Made by a program: the position numbers and the translations under genes. Of a stretch of 15,549 nt of DNA, positions 9,140-15,549 are shown in pieces (position 1 is the first letter of the stretch; each line of letters begins with the position of its first letter). The notes under the pieces were generated by a model that made no database searches, had not been told where the DNA came from, and saw nothing but the letters and a program-made list of their open reading frames with translations. Source of the DNA: Rodentolepis nana (Eukaryota > Platyhelminthes > Cestoda > Cyclophyllidea > Hymenolepididae); contig UZAE01001054.1 in the NCBI GenBank assembly GCA_900617975.1, positions 1 to 15,549 of the forward strand, given 5' to 3'.

Positions 9140-10050
9140 AAATATATCATAAAATATTTTTGCCTATACGCTGAGACAGGTGATTTCAATCTCAAACCGA
9201 AATATAAATTTGACAAACAGCGTTTTTATTTGGAAAACAAAAAATTGAGCGTTCATATGATGTGTTGATTTTGATTGCCTTATTTAATTATAAACATTTT
9301 AAAATTGCCCAAGTACAAGTTTCGTGCATTCATGAAGGCCAAATACTCGAAACCGTGAAGGAATGCTTTCCAAGAAGAAGTAAAGAGTACTAATTGGCTC
9401 AAAAATGCATAAAATTTAAGAAATTGTATTTTCTCAAATAGAATTCATTAAAATTATTTCAAGGTCTGCAGTTTGGCTGGATTATATTATTGAAATTAGT
9501 ACAATCTGATAAACGCTTTTAAGTTTTTTGGAATAAAGAGATAAAAGACGTTCCTAAGAACATTTGCGCTGGATTAGGAGTTTGCAAGAAATATTTTGTG
9601 TAAAACGTGGTGTATAAAATTGATACACAACTATTCGCGTCAAGAAAATGGAAGTACAACAGCGAAGTGCACGACCACTGAAGTGATAAGAATTGTAGAA
9701 AGTAGGGCAACGTTTCTACAAAATGTTTCACAGTTTAGTTCGACCTAACCAATTTGTACCCCTAAATTTTAGACTTATTTAAAAGGGCAAAAAATCACCT
9801 AGAAGGTATCGGAATAAAAATCCTCTGATTTTCAATAATCAACTTTTTAATTCTAGTTTTTGCTCAGGAAAACGCATCTGCTTATTAAATAGTCTAAGGC
9901 TCATTACAATTTAATTCAATTAAATGGCAAATTTGTTAAAATGGCTTCTACAGCAGCTTTCCTAATTAATTACTTTTAAAACAGAAGTATATTTTGTAAA
10001 GCCTTATTTTTGCTGTGAATCGCAAAACTCTCTACAATTTTTGAACCTGA
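9140..10050. other. Non-coding stretch
   Basis: AT-rich. A 70-codon minus-strand frame ending at 9519 begins at GTG, has no splice support and no raised GC, and is not called as a gene. No repeat was recognised. Confidence 0.45.
9268..9277 (-). promoter_or_regulatory. Partial match to the shared upstream 11-mer
   Basis: ATTTTGATTG followed by C instead of G, about 270 bases upstream of the gene B start. It matches ten of eleven bases of the element shared by A and C but lacks the following AGGATAG and the CCAAT cluster, so it may be chance. Confidence 0.2.
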
Positions 10051-10058
10051 GTATTTAG

Positions 10059-10110
10059 GAAGTCGTGCTCAGAGAATATGGGAATTCTGGGAACGCATAC
10101 CGAGATTTAC
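10059..10110 (+). CDS. Candidate internal exon, 17 codons, upstream of 11321
   Basis: Acceptor GAGTATTTAG ends at 10058. The frame GAA GTC GTG is open across 17 codons and one extra base, ending at a weak donor TTTAC|GTGATA. The trailing C would join the AA that opens the 11321 exon to make a Gln codon, so the phases fit (0 then 1). GC is higher than in the flanks. The weak donor and short length keep this tentative; nothing is recognised in the peptide. Confidence 0.22.
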
Positions 10111-10464
10111 GTGATATTCAATTCATAAAGGGGTTTCATTTTTATTTTTTCCTTTAATGGTGTATTAGTGAAAATTTGATACTATTACAGATGATAAAGC
10201 CACCATGCCATGTATGCAATGACGCTTGTTAGAATTGAAAGCATATGACTGGCCTCTAGTAACGCCTTAAGAAATTCAATTCAGAAAAAACATGAGCTTT
10301 TCTTGACGTCTACGGTAGGCCCAAATACTTTTGTCTTTCTGAAATATATGCTTGGAGTTATACGGGGTGATGATCGTGCATATTGTTTAGGGAGTAACCT
10401 TATATGAATCCTCCATAAAGAAGGACAATTATCACTCACCACAGAAAAGGAGTCATATTATTAA

Positions 10465-10602
10465 TTATCTCTGACGAAAACTCACATTCCGATGATCCTC
10501 TTTTGATGAATAATGGAGGTGTTTGTAACATTCAAAAATATGTACCAAACTCGTGCTTTCTGACTTCAAAAATTTGTTCCACGCGAGCAATTTTCGCCTC
10601 AT
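10465..10602 (-). CDS. Candidate 45-aa mini-ORF or exon, unrecognised
   Basis: Runs from ATG 10602 to TAA 10467-10465, with raised GC and a basic N-terminal segment (MRRK). A donor-like AAT|GTGAGT at 10485 would end an exon in phase 0 after 39 codons. A second minus-strand frame overlaps it from ATG 10531, open for 31 codons and meeting a donor-like TGTG|GTGAGT at 10439. Two protein-like frames on one strand in the same island suggest a frameshifted remnant as much as a gene. Frames of this length are common by chance in AT-rich DNA. Confidence 0.2.
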   Translation of the reverse strand: MRRKLLAWNKFLKSESTSLVHIFECYKHLHYSSKEDHRNVSFRQR

Positions 10603-10659
10603 AACCTTTAGTAAAAGTATGATATTCTTTTTTAACAAATGGAAAAAAATTTAATTTTA

Positions 10660-11270
10660 GATAGCTTTATGGATAGTAATTGTCATTAATTTTTCTACTT
10701 TGACATTTGAACTATTTTTAAACAAACTTTTATTTAATTTTATCTCTGAGCTATAAATTTTTGTCCGCTTTTGTAATGTTGAGTAAGGCCGTTTTCAGTT
10801 TCAATAGTTTGCTATATTTTAGAGTCCCTAACATTTTCTCATCTTCTTCAGATATATTGTCACCAAAAAGTAATTAATATTCATTTCATAAAAAGCCTGA
10901 CTCTTGATTTAAAGTAATATTTGAAAAAATATTTTGAATGATATTTTGAAAAGTATGCATGCGTCGAATTTCAAAGATACGATCACACAATTAGTCCGAA
11001 TTCTAGATAGAAAACCCACGAATACATTTCAGTGCGTCATTTTGGCCTCCAATCAGCTGTCACAAAAGTGGCCGAAATATACAAAAGTTGATCTCATAGT
11101 TTCTTAATTAAAAGGAATTCCTGGATTTAATAACGGTGCAATTAAATCAAATGACATGGTTTTTAATGCCGATTTATGTCTCTAAAGGGAAATTTTACAG
11201 CCCAAAATAACCTCCAAAAAATCTTGGTTGTTATATATTTATCTCAAGCCAAGGAGATAGTCCTTTAAAA
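10660..11270. other. Non-coding stretch
   Basis: AT-rich, nothing recognised. It would be intronic if the 10059 and 11321 exons belong to one gene. Confidence 0.4.
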
Positions 11271-11320
11271 CTTGACCAATCTAAATAAGAAAAGTGTAAC
11301 AAATTTCTTCCAATTTCTAG

Positions 11321-11466
11321 AACAGTTTGAAGGCCAACCTCAGAGAACTTCACGCACTACAGTAATGCAATTTAATGATGCTGAGTTTATGCGGTTGTTC
11401 AAAGAGGAGACAACGCACTACGACATCTCAAAGGCAAAGTGTTCAATAGATTTTAGACTTGTTTGA
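11321..11466 (+). CDS. Terminal exon of an unrecognised gene (47 codons)
   Basis: An excellent acceptor (TTTCTTCCAATTTCTAG, AG at 11319-11320) opens an exon that reads, from CAG 11323, through 47 codons to TGA 11464-11466. GC is higher than in the flanks. The peptide is polar, with an acidic and aromatic core (NDAEFMRLFKEE, around residues 18-29) and no membrane segment. AATAAA follows 127 bases after the stop. The exon starts with two bases of a split codon (phase 1), so at least one upstream exon is needed; the only phase-matching candidate I found is 10059-10110. The family is not recognised. It lies between genes B and C on the opposite strand. Confidence 0.4.
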
Positions 11467-11592
11467 GTATTTTAAATCTCACAACTGGCAGTGGCGATAG
11501 AATTATTGGTTTTATATTGTCATTTTCGTAAATTTGAGATCCGAACCAAACTCTCTATGAGATATGAGTGTTTTTCGACTAAATACACTTAC

Positions 11593-11598
11593 AATAAA
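11593..11598 (+). terminator. Poly(A) signal AATAAA after the 11321-11466 exon
   Basis: Exact AATAAA followed by a GT-rich AGGTGGTTGAT, the usual arrangement for a cleavage site about 15-25 bases downstream. Confidence 0.5.
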
Positions 11599-11619
11599 GG
11601 TGGTTGATATCATTCAATT

Positions 11620-12080
11620 CATTTTAAGAGAAGCCCATATTCATCTTTCAATATTTCCTCCATGAAACTTTAAATTGCATGTGATTAGAGTTATTTTCAC
11701 TTTATTATTGAAAGCTCCGTGTTTCGAAAACGTCGAGAATATTCTATTCTATAATTGCTCACATTTTGGCTGAAATTATACAAACTGTAAGGCTCAAGTA
11801 TCGTAATTTTTGTGAAAAGGAATTTGTCTGAAGTAAAAAGTGCCAACAATATTCGAAAACAAAGCACAATTATTCATCATTGCATTCTGATTAAAAATTT
11901 AAATGCTGGCAAAAAATTCAGTCCTTTGTTTCATCGCATTCTTGTTCCCACGCTTCAGGAAGTATATGGTCAATGAAGCAAACAATAAATGTGCAATTTT
12001 AAAGGAAAATCTTTATTAAGCTGAACGTTTTATTATCTCCAAAAATCCGTATATTGGGACCGCAAAACTGCAAATTTTAG
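11620..12080. other. Non-coding stretch
   Basis: AT-rich, with no supported exon on either strand. Confidence 0.45.
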
Positions 12081-12239
12081 GCACATTTAAGGAAGAAGAC
12101 ACCATTTTTTAAGCTGATGCCTTTCCATCTGCAAGGCAGAGATGCTAGAGGTTTTAGCAGAGTAGAGAAGATTGCACACGAAATAGACCGAGGAATGAGA
12201 TGTTCTCACAGCAGTGAGAAAAATATTTGGCTATTTTAA
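12081..12239 (+). other. GC-raised island, candidate exon on either strand
   Basis: On the plus strand, acceptor CAAATTTTAG ends at 12080 and a frame of 52 codons runs from GCA 12081 to TAA 12237-12239, with an internal ATG at 12117. On the minus strand another frame is also open, and there a pyrimidine-rich TCTCTGCCTTGCAG would make a good acceptor. GC is well above the very AT-rich flanks. With open frames on both strands the coding strand cannot be decided; a repeat fragment is also possible. The hairpin TTCTCAC-AGCA-GTGAGAA lies inside at 12203-12220. Confidence 0.25.
12203..12220. repeat. Perfect 7-bp hairpin
   Basis: TTCTCAC and GTGAGAA flank a four-base AGCA loop. No following T-run and no known role; probably structural coincidence. 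Confidence 0.4.
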
Positions 12240-12249
12240 TTGTAAATGA

Positions 12250-13640
12250 AATCTCAGCATTGATTGCATGTATCGATTTTATACACAACACACGTTCAGT
12301 TTACAGACTTAAACAAATAGCATAAAAATTTATCAAATATCACTTTCTAATTCACGCGGCTGTATGATACAGTGAATGAATAATTTATCCATCTCCAGTC
12401 TAAGATAGCAAAGAATTAAAGTGAAAAACAATTATGAATTAAAATGTACGTTTTAAGTGACATAACAAATTTAATTTTGCGTCATATAATCAAAATTACT
12501 ATATAATTCCATTTATTGTCGGCTTTCAAAAAGAATTGTTGAAAATGTGAAAAACGATCTATTTTAATATTTCCAAATATGAGTTGTAATTGAAATACTT
12601 AGAAAGACAAAGTGTTCGCACAATTGCTACACTATTCATCAATTAACAGGCGAGTTTGAAAAATGGAAAAATTAGCCTTTTTCATAGGAAAATTGCCAAG
12701 ATGACAAAAAACGTCAATAACTTACTTGCTGTTTAATGAAAAATATAAAACTCCTTTACGACTTTCGTCTCCACAAGATAGTATTACGGGAGAAAAATAT
12801 TTATAGGTGCGTAAATTTATGTTAACCTCTACACAACTGATTTTTACCGTACACGTGTGTATACCTCATGATTTTCATTCGTTTCATTATTAAGTGTTGT
12901 TCAGTTCGCTATACGATAGACATTTTAAGATCATATAGTTCATAAAAAATTAATATTATTATCATTTCTTAAAACTTAAGATTAATCGAGATTTTCTTTT
13001 TTCCCCACTGTCTATCGTTATTTCCTTTTCGAAGGTCAAATGGGGTCAAGTTAGCTAATTAAAGAACTGGGGTTTTACAGGTTGCTGTTCCGGGCTAATC
13101 CCAAAAACATCTAAAATAAATTTTATTTTCAACTTGTGATTTAAAAACAGAATTCATATTAAATTAACGACAAGTGTGAAGGAAATGAAAATCGAGCTTT
13201 TCTTGACTTATATTTTATGTATGAATTCTGGTGGTTTCAACTCGAACTAGCAGTGCAATTTGTAACAGTTTGTATTTCGAACGAAAATGCAATTCTGTTG
13301 TTGTGATCTGTTAATTGAATTTCTTGCGATGTTTGTTGTTGAAAATGACTGAACTAGTATAGTATTTGCATTGGTTCCTATTAATAACTCTTTTGACAGC
13401 TTTGAATGCATTCTACCACTGAAGGCAAAAATGCGAAGAAAAGGAATTTACAAATTAATTTTAGTAAATATTGCAGAGGATTATTCGACTCCACTGTCTT
13501 GATTATTAACCTGCATTTCATTTCTTATTTTCATCCACTGAAATTGGGATTTCTTTAAATGAGCTTTACCCAACACAATCATTATTAAAACCCCTTATTC
13601 TAAAAAACCGTAAAGTTATTATATGAGTTTTGAGTGAATA
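12250..13640. other. Non-coding stretch downstream of gene C
   Basis: Very AT-rich. A minus-strand frame open from about 12870 to a donor-like CAA|GTAAGT at 12725 was seen but lacks an acceptor and raised GC. No repeats were recognised. Confidence 0.45.
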
Positions 13641-13664
13641 TGTAAGAAACAATCTAAAATGGCC

Positions 13665-13670
13665 TTTATT
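13665..13670 (-). terminator. Poly(A) signal for gene C
   Basis: Minus-strand AATAAA inside GGCTTTAATAAAGGCC, an imperfect palindrome that can form a hairpin. It lies about 50 bases into the proposed second exon (start 13719), so the predicted 3' UTR is short and the gene C transcript looks complete within the window. Confidence 0.55.
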
Positions 13671-13719
13671 AAAGCCTAATCTTAATTACGATGAAGAGGA
13701 AAAATCTTAATAATCTTCT

Positions 13720-13814
13720 CTAAAATGAAATGCGTACATGCTAACAATACGTAGACTTCAAAATTTGGATTGGAAGATGCAACATATAGAAAGTCTCGCA
13801 TTCAATGTACTTAC
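13720..13814 (-). other. 3'-UTR intron of gene C (95 nt)
   Basis: Stop and donor read TAG-TC|GTAAGT, so the intron starts two bases past the stop. The acceptor GCATTTCATTTTAG ends at 13720. This is the clearest of the three stop-proximal introns because a poly(A) signal follows closely in the next exon. Confidence 0.65.
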
Positions 13815-13816
13815 GA

Positions 13817-14065
13817 CTATATTAACCGCCTTTTTGCTCCATACTTTTTCCCCATAAAACGGAAGACAAGATTTATGCTAACGATGATAGAGGACAGAAT
13901 TATATAGAGTATCACCATCACAATGCCTCCATGGTAAAATCGATTAAATTCCGAAGTATCCGGAAGCGTTGGGAAGCTTTCAGGGTTGGCTCTATACTCC
14001 TCCATAGTGTGGCCCAAAGCCAATGCTGCATGCAATATTACTAGTTGCAAAGACGACTGAAACAT
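13817..14065 (-). CDS. Small single-pass membrane protein, paralogue C (82 aa)
   Basis: Start ATG 14065-14063 (AAG before ATG, A at -3); the frame extends 15 codons further up without another ATG. Residues 1-18 are a signal peptide ending ALALG. Residues 19-45 are the outside segment with TMEE (20-23), a proline-containing middle (28, 32, 35), EFN (39-41) and His45-Gly-Gly. Residues 46-68 form the membrane helix. The tail carries GKKYGAKRR (72-80). It shares segment order, the T-[LM]-[EQ]-E start and F-N-x3-H with A and B but is the most diverged: it has a more Ile/Val-rich helix, lacks the G-x3-[GA] spacing before the helix, and shares A's AN and DTS residues in the outside segment. It has a stop-proximal intron, AATAAA at 13670-13665, and a CCAAT cluster 85-114 bases upstream. 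It is separated from B by nearly 5 kb. Function unknown. Confidence 0.85.
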   Translation of the reverse strand: MFQSSLQLVILHAALALGHTMEEYRANPESFPTLPDTSEFNRFYHGGIVMVILYIILSSIIVSINLVFRFMGKKYGAKRRLI

Positions 14066-14149
14066 CTTCGCCTGACTAATGATCTGCAATCGGCCATAAT
14101 GGAGCCTCAAGATTCACTAGGCGCTTAAGGTCATGGACGGTTTGAATGG

Positions 14150-14179
14150 CCAATCCGAAAATTGGAGAATTTTGATTGG
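14150..14179 (-). promoter_or_regulatory. CCAAT-cluster promoter module of gene C
   Basis: CCAAT/ATTGG elements at 14150-14154, 14161-14165 and 14175-14179. The last lies in ATTTTGATTGG (14169-14179, plus-strand reading), followed one base later by AGGATAG. The same 11-mer plus AGGATAG precedes gene A. Three elements about 11-21 bases apart in both genes is a stronger match than expected for unrelated AT-rich flanks. Confidence 0.5.
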
Positions 14180-14280
14180 TAGGATAGGGATGATTGTACG
14201 CTCCGCGAGAGAGCTAATGTACGAGGGCTTTTTTGCCACCTTCGATAGGAAAAGAGAAAATTGGTATTTTGCATCTCTGG

Positions 14281-14344
14281 CTCATCTGCTTTATAGCTGA
14301 ACTTGTCAGTAAAAGTGCATTTTCAATTTTACCAAGCAGATGAG
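14281..14344. repeat. 11-bp inverted repeat spanning a minus-strand TATA-like site
   Basis: CTCATCTGCTT (14281-14291) and AAGCAGATGAG (14334-14344) are perfect reverse complements, 42 bases apart. The minus-strand CTATAAA (14296-14290), which could be the TATA box of gene C, overlaps the left arm. It lies about 115 bases beyond the CCAAT module; gene A has a TATA-like site at a similar distance (about 120). Confidence 0.5.
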
Positions 14345-14376
14345 ATTCCTCTAATTTCGAATCTGTTTTTTTTCAG

Positions 14377-14480
14377 ATGGAAAAAATACCTTAAGTCCAA
14401 TGGAAATCGACTCTCCACACCATATTTTTATATTCACTTATTATTTTCTTTAAAATAAAGGCGTTTATTTTAATAAAGAA
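14377..14480 (+). other. Candidate terminal exon with poly(A) signal
   Basis: A long pyrimidine tract and CAG (CTGTTTTTTTTCAG, AG at 14375-14376) is an excellent acceptor. One frame is open 26 codons to TAA 14456-14458, which overlaps AATAAA (14454-14459); a second AATAAA follows. The frame fails to join the nearest upstream donor-like site (14309), so the partner exon is unknown and the exon may be non-coding. Confidence 0.25.
14452..14471. terminator. Bidirectional poly(A) hairpin
   Basis: AAAATAAA and TTTATTTT are perfect inverted arms around GGCG, so both strands carry AATAAA. It may end transcripts from the left on the plus strand and from the right on the minus strand. Confidence 0.35.
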
Positions 14481-14725
14481 ACTTAAACATAACGGGTTCA
14501 ATTCTTAGCAAAATGAATGCCGTACAAAACACCCCCATTTAACTAGAGAAACCAGCAGTACTACAGGTTTGTGTGTGATGTCTGTGGAAAAAAATGATCG
14601 AAGTTAGTATTAAATTAATTCGCGAATCTGAAAATTGCTGCTTTGATGCACGCAAGCGTGGCTAAAAGCAACATTACTGGGTAAGTAAAATTGAAAATTT
14701 GAAGCACAACAGATAGAGTTCGTGC

Positions 14726-14887
14726 ATGAATGCTTTCGATGGCGAGTCATTGTATAGACAGTTTAAGAGTGCGTGGAAACTGTTTGAGAAGAACTTTGTT
14801 AGAGCTAATGTTCAAGAGGAAGGAGGATTAGTAGATTACCACGTGCAGATACTTTTTCGTCAACGACCTATTTTCCGCCATGTGTAG
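14726..14887 (+). CDS. Candidate 53-aa ORF, unrecognised
   Basis: Runs from ATG 14726 to TAG 14885-14887 in an island of raised GC. The peptide has a balanced, protein-like make-up with aromatic and charged residues (QFKSAWKLFEKNF at 12-24) and no membrane helix. The ATG context is weak (T at -3). A strong donor ACTGG|GTAAGT lies at 14681 and an open segment precedes it. Joining that to this frame would need an acceptor at GATAGAG (38-nt intron), which lacks a pyrimidine tract. No AATAAA follows nearby. It could be an exon, a small gene or a remnant. Confidence 0.28.
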   Translation: MNAFDGESLYRQFKSAWKLFEKNFVRANVQEEGGLVDYHVQILFRQRPIFRHV

Positions 14888-14889
14888 AA

Positions 14890-15250
14890 ATTTCGGTTTT
14901 TAGGGCACATACTTTTGTCTACTTTTGTTTCCTTTCTTTAGATTGTTTAAGAGTGGGTGAGTCGAAAGAACTATGTGATTTTTATTAAAAATAGGAAATT
15001 TAGGAATTAATCGAGATTGATATAAAGCCGAGTTTCAATAATTTAATAATTAGAGTATCGTTGCACAACGTAACGTTTAAACCGAATTTATGTTAATGTC
15101 TACACAAGGAAAATGCAATTTAACAAGGTAAAGCCTCTTTTCAAAAGCTCAAAATATTTCTGAAATGACTTTTATTTCCTAATCAGTTCAATTAAGTAAT
15201 CATAGAAATCTCATTACTTAACAACGTTTCTATAGCAAGCAATATCTATA
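14890..15250. other. Non-coding stretch with one strong acceptor-donor pair
   Basis: Mostly AT-rich. At 14922-14961 a pyrimidine-rich acceptor (TTTCCTTTCTTTAG) is followed after only 15 bases by a consensus-like donor (GTGG|GTGAGT), which would define a 15-nt micro-exon. Nothing else recognised. Confidence 0.3.
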
Positions 15251-15254
15251 TCTA

Positions 15255-15549
15255 TATGTATAGCGGGCAGTGCCATGTACTGGGTATAGTTCAGGCTGCA
15301 ACAAGACGCATATGAATCGCGACAGCATGACCTTCGCCGAAACCAAGTGTAGCTGCCGGCGAGATCTGAAATGAGCCCACTTAATCGCTACCCTGAGATC
15401 TGTGGTTCATGTGAGTTAAGTTGGAAATTTATTTATAACAAATGGCAGGCGTTTGATAGTTATCATTAGCCCTTTAGTGGACTTCGGGCTTCACAGAGGG
15501 GAGGAGGAACATCAAAGTGAGAAGAATTCGGGGGGGGGGGGGGAAGAAA
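15255..15549. repeat. GC-rich dispersed repeat ending in the shared purine-rich module (copy 2) and a poly-G run
   Basis: Bases 15260-15420 are the most GC-rich part of the window and have only short open frames on either strand, which suits a non-autonomous or truncated repeat. From about 15427 the sequence aligns with 2146 onwards, loosely at first and then nearly identically from CCCTTTAG (15470) through 15525. This copy carries one, not two, 33-bp units. It ends in 14 consecutive G (15530-15543) and GAAGAAA. The G run may mark a true repeat tail or an assembly artefact. Confidence 0.55.

Noticed and set aside
9519..9731. 70-codon minus-strand frame.
   Set aside because: GTG start, composition like the flanks, and no usable acceptor or donor.
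12725..12870. Minus-strand frame ending at a CAA|GTAAGT donor.
   Set aside because: No acceptor at the other end, a stop soon after the donor, and no raised GC; length expected by chance.
14497..14507. GGTTCAATTCT resembling a B box.
   Set aside because: No A box at the right distance upstream and no tRNA fold.
1..15549. Bacterial, organellar or viral origin.
   Set aside because: No ribosome-binding-site-led operons, no rRNA, tRNA or organelle genes and no viral hallmark genes; the splice and poly(A) signals point to an animal nuclear genome.

Overview
The window reads as nuclear DNA from an animal, probably an invertebrate. It is AT-rich (by eye about two thirds A+T). It has no operons or bacterial-type gene packing, and its coding islands are small and more GC-rich than their surroundings. 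These islands are bounded by spliceosomal signals (GTAAGT-type donors, pyrimidine-rich AG acceptors, AATAAA). Candidate introns are mostly 60-95 nt, with one of about 1.7 kb. I cannot place the phylum. No rRNA, CRISPR or intact mobile element was seen.

The best supported content is three tandem, same-strand (minus) genes of one small membrane-protein family, here called genes A (6695-6955), B (8753-9001) and C (13817-14065). Each encodes 82-86 residues: a signal peptide, a roughly 28-residue outside segment with the shared pattern T-[LM]-[EQ]-E ... S-x-F-N-x3-H-[AG]-[AG], one transmembrane helix, and a short basic tail. In each, one exon holds the whole coding region and a splice donor follows the stop codon, so a short intron (80-95 nt) lies in the 3' UTR. 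A and C also share a CCAAT-type promoter module. I recognise no known family; the biochemical role is unknown.

Around this array are weaker coding islands. On the left are a minus-strand two-exon gene (1218-1546, 88 aa, five cysteines, 62-nt intron, AATAAA) and a plus-strand two-exon model (2478-2512 joined to 4204-4336). Between B and C are a plus-strand terminal exon with poly(A) signal (11321-11598), a possible upstream exon (10059-10110) and a minus-strand mini-ORF (10465-10602). Further islands lie at 12081-12239 and 14726-14887. All of these are tentative because short open frames arise easily in AT-rich DNA.

Repeats: a purine-rich module at about 2146-2290, internally duplicated as 33-bp units and followed by a 31-bp tandem duplication, recurs once at the right end (about 15427-15525), where it follows a GC-rich block and ends in a 14-G run. 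A degenerate tRNA-like (SINE-like) segment may lie at 3414-3470. Most of the remaining DNA is AT-rich intergenic or intronic sequence with nothing recognisable.
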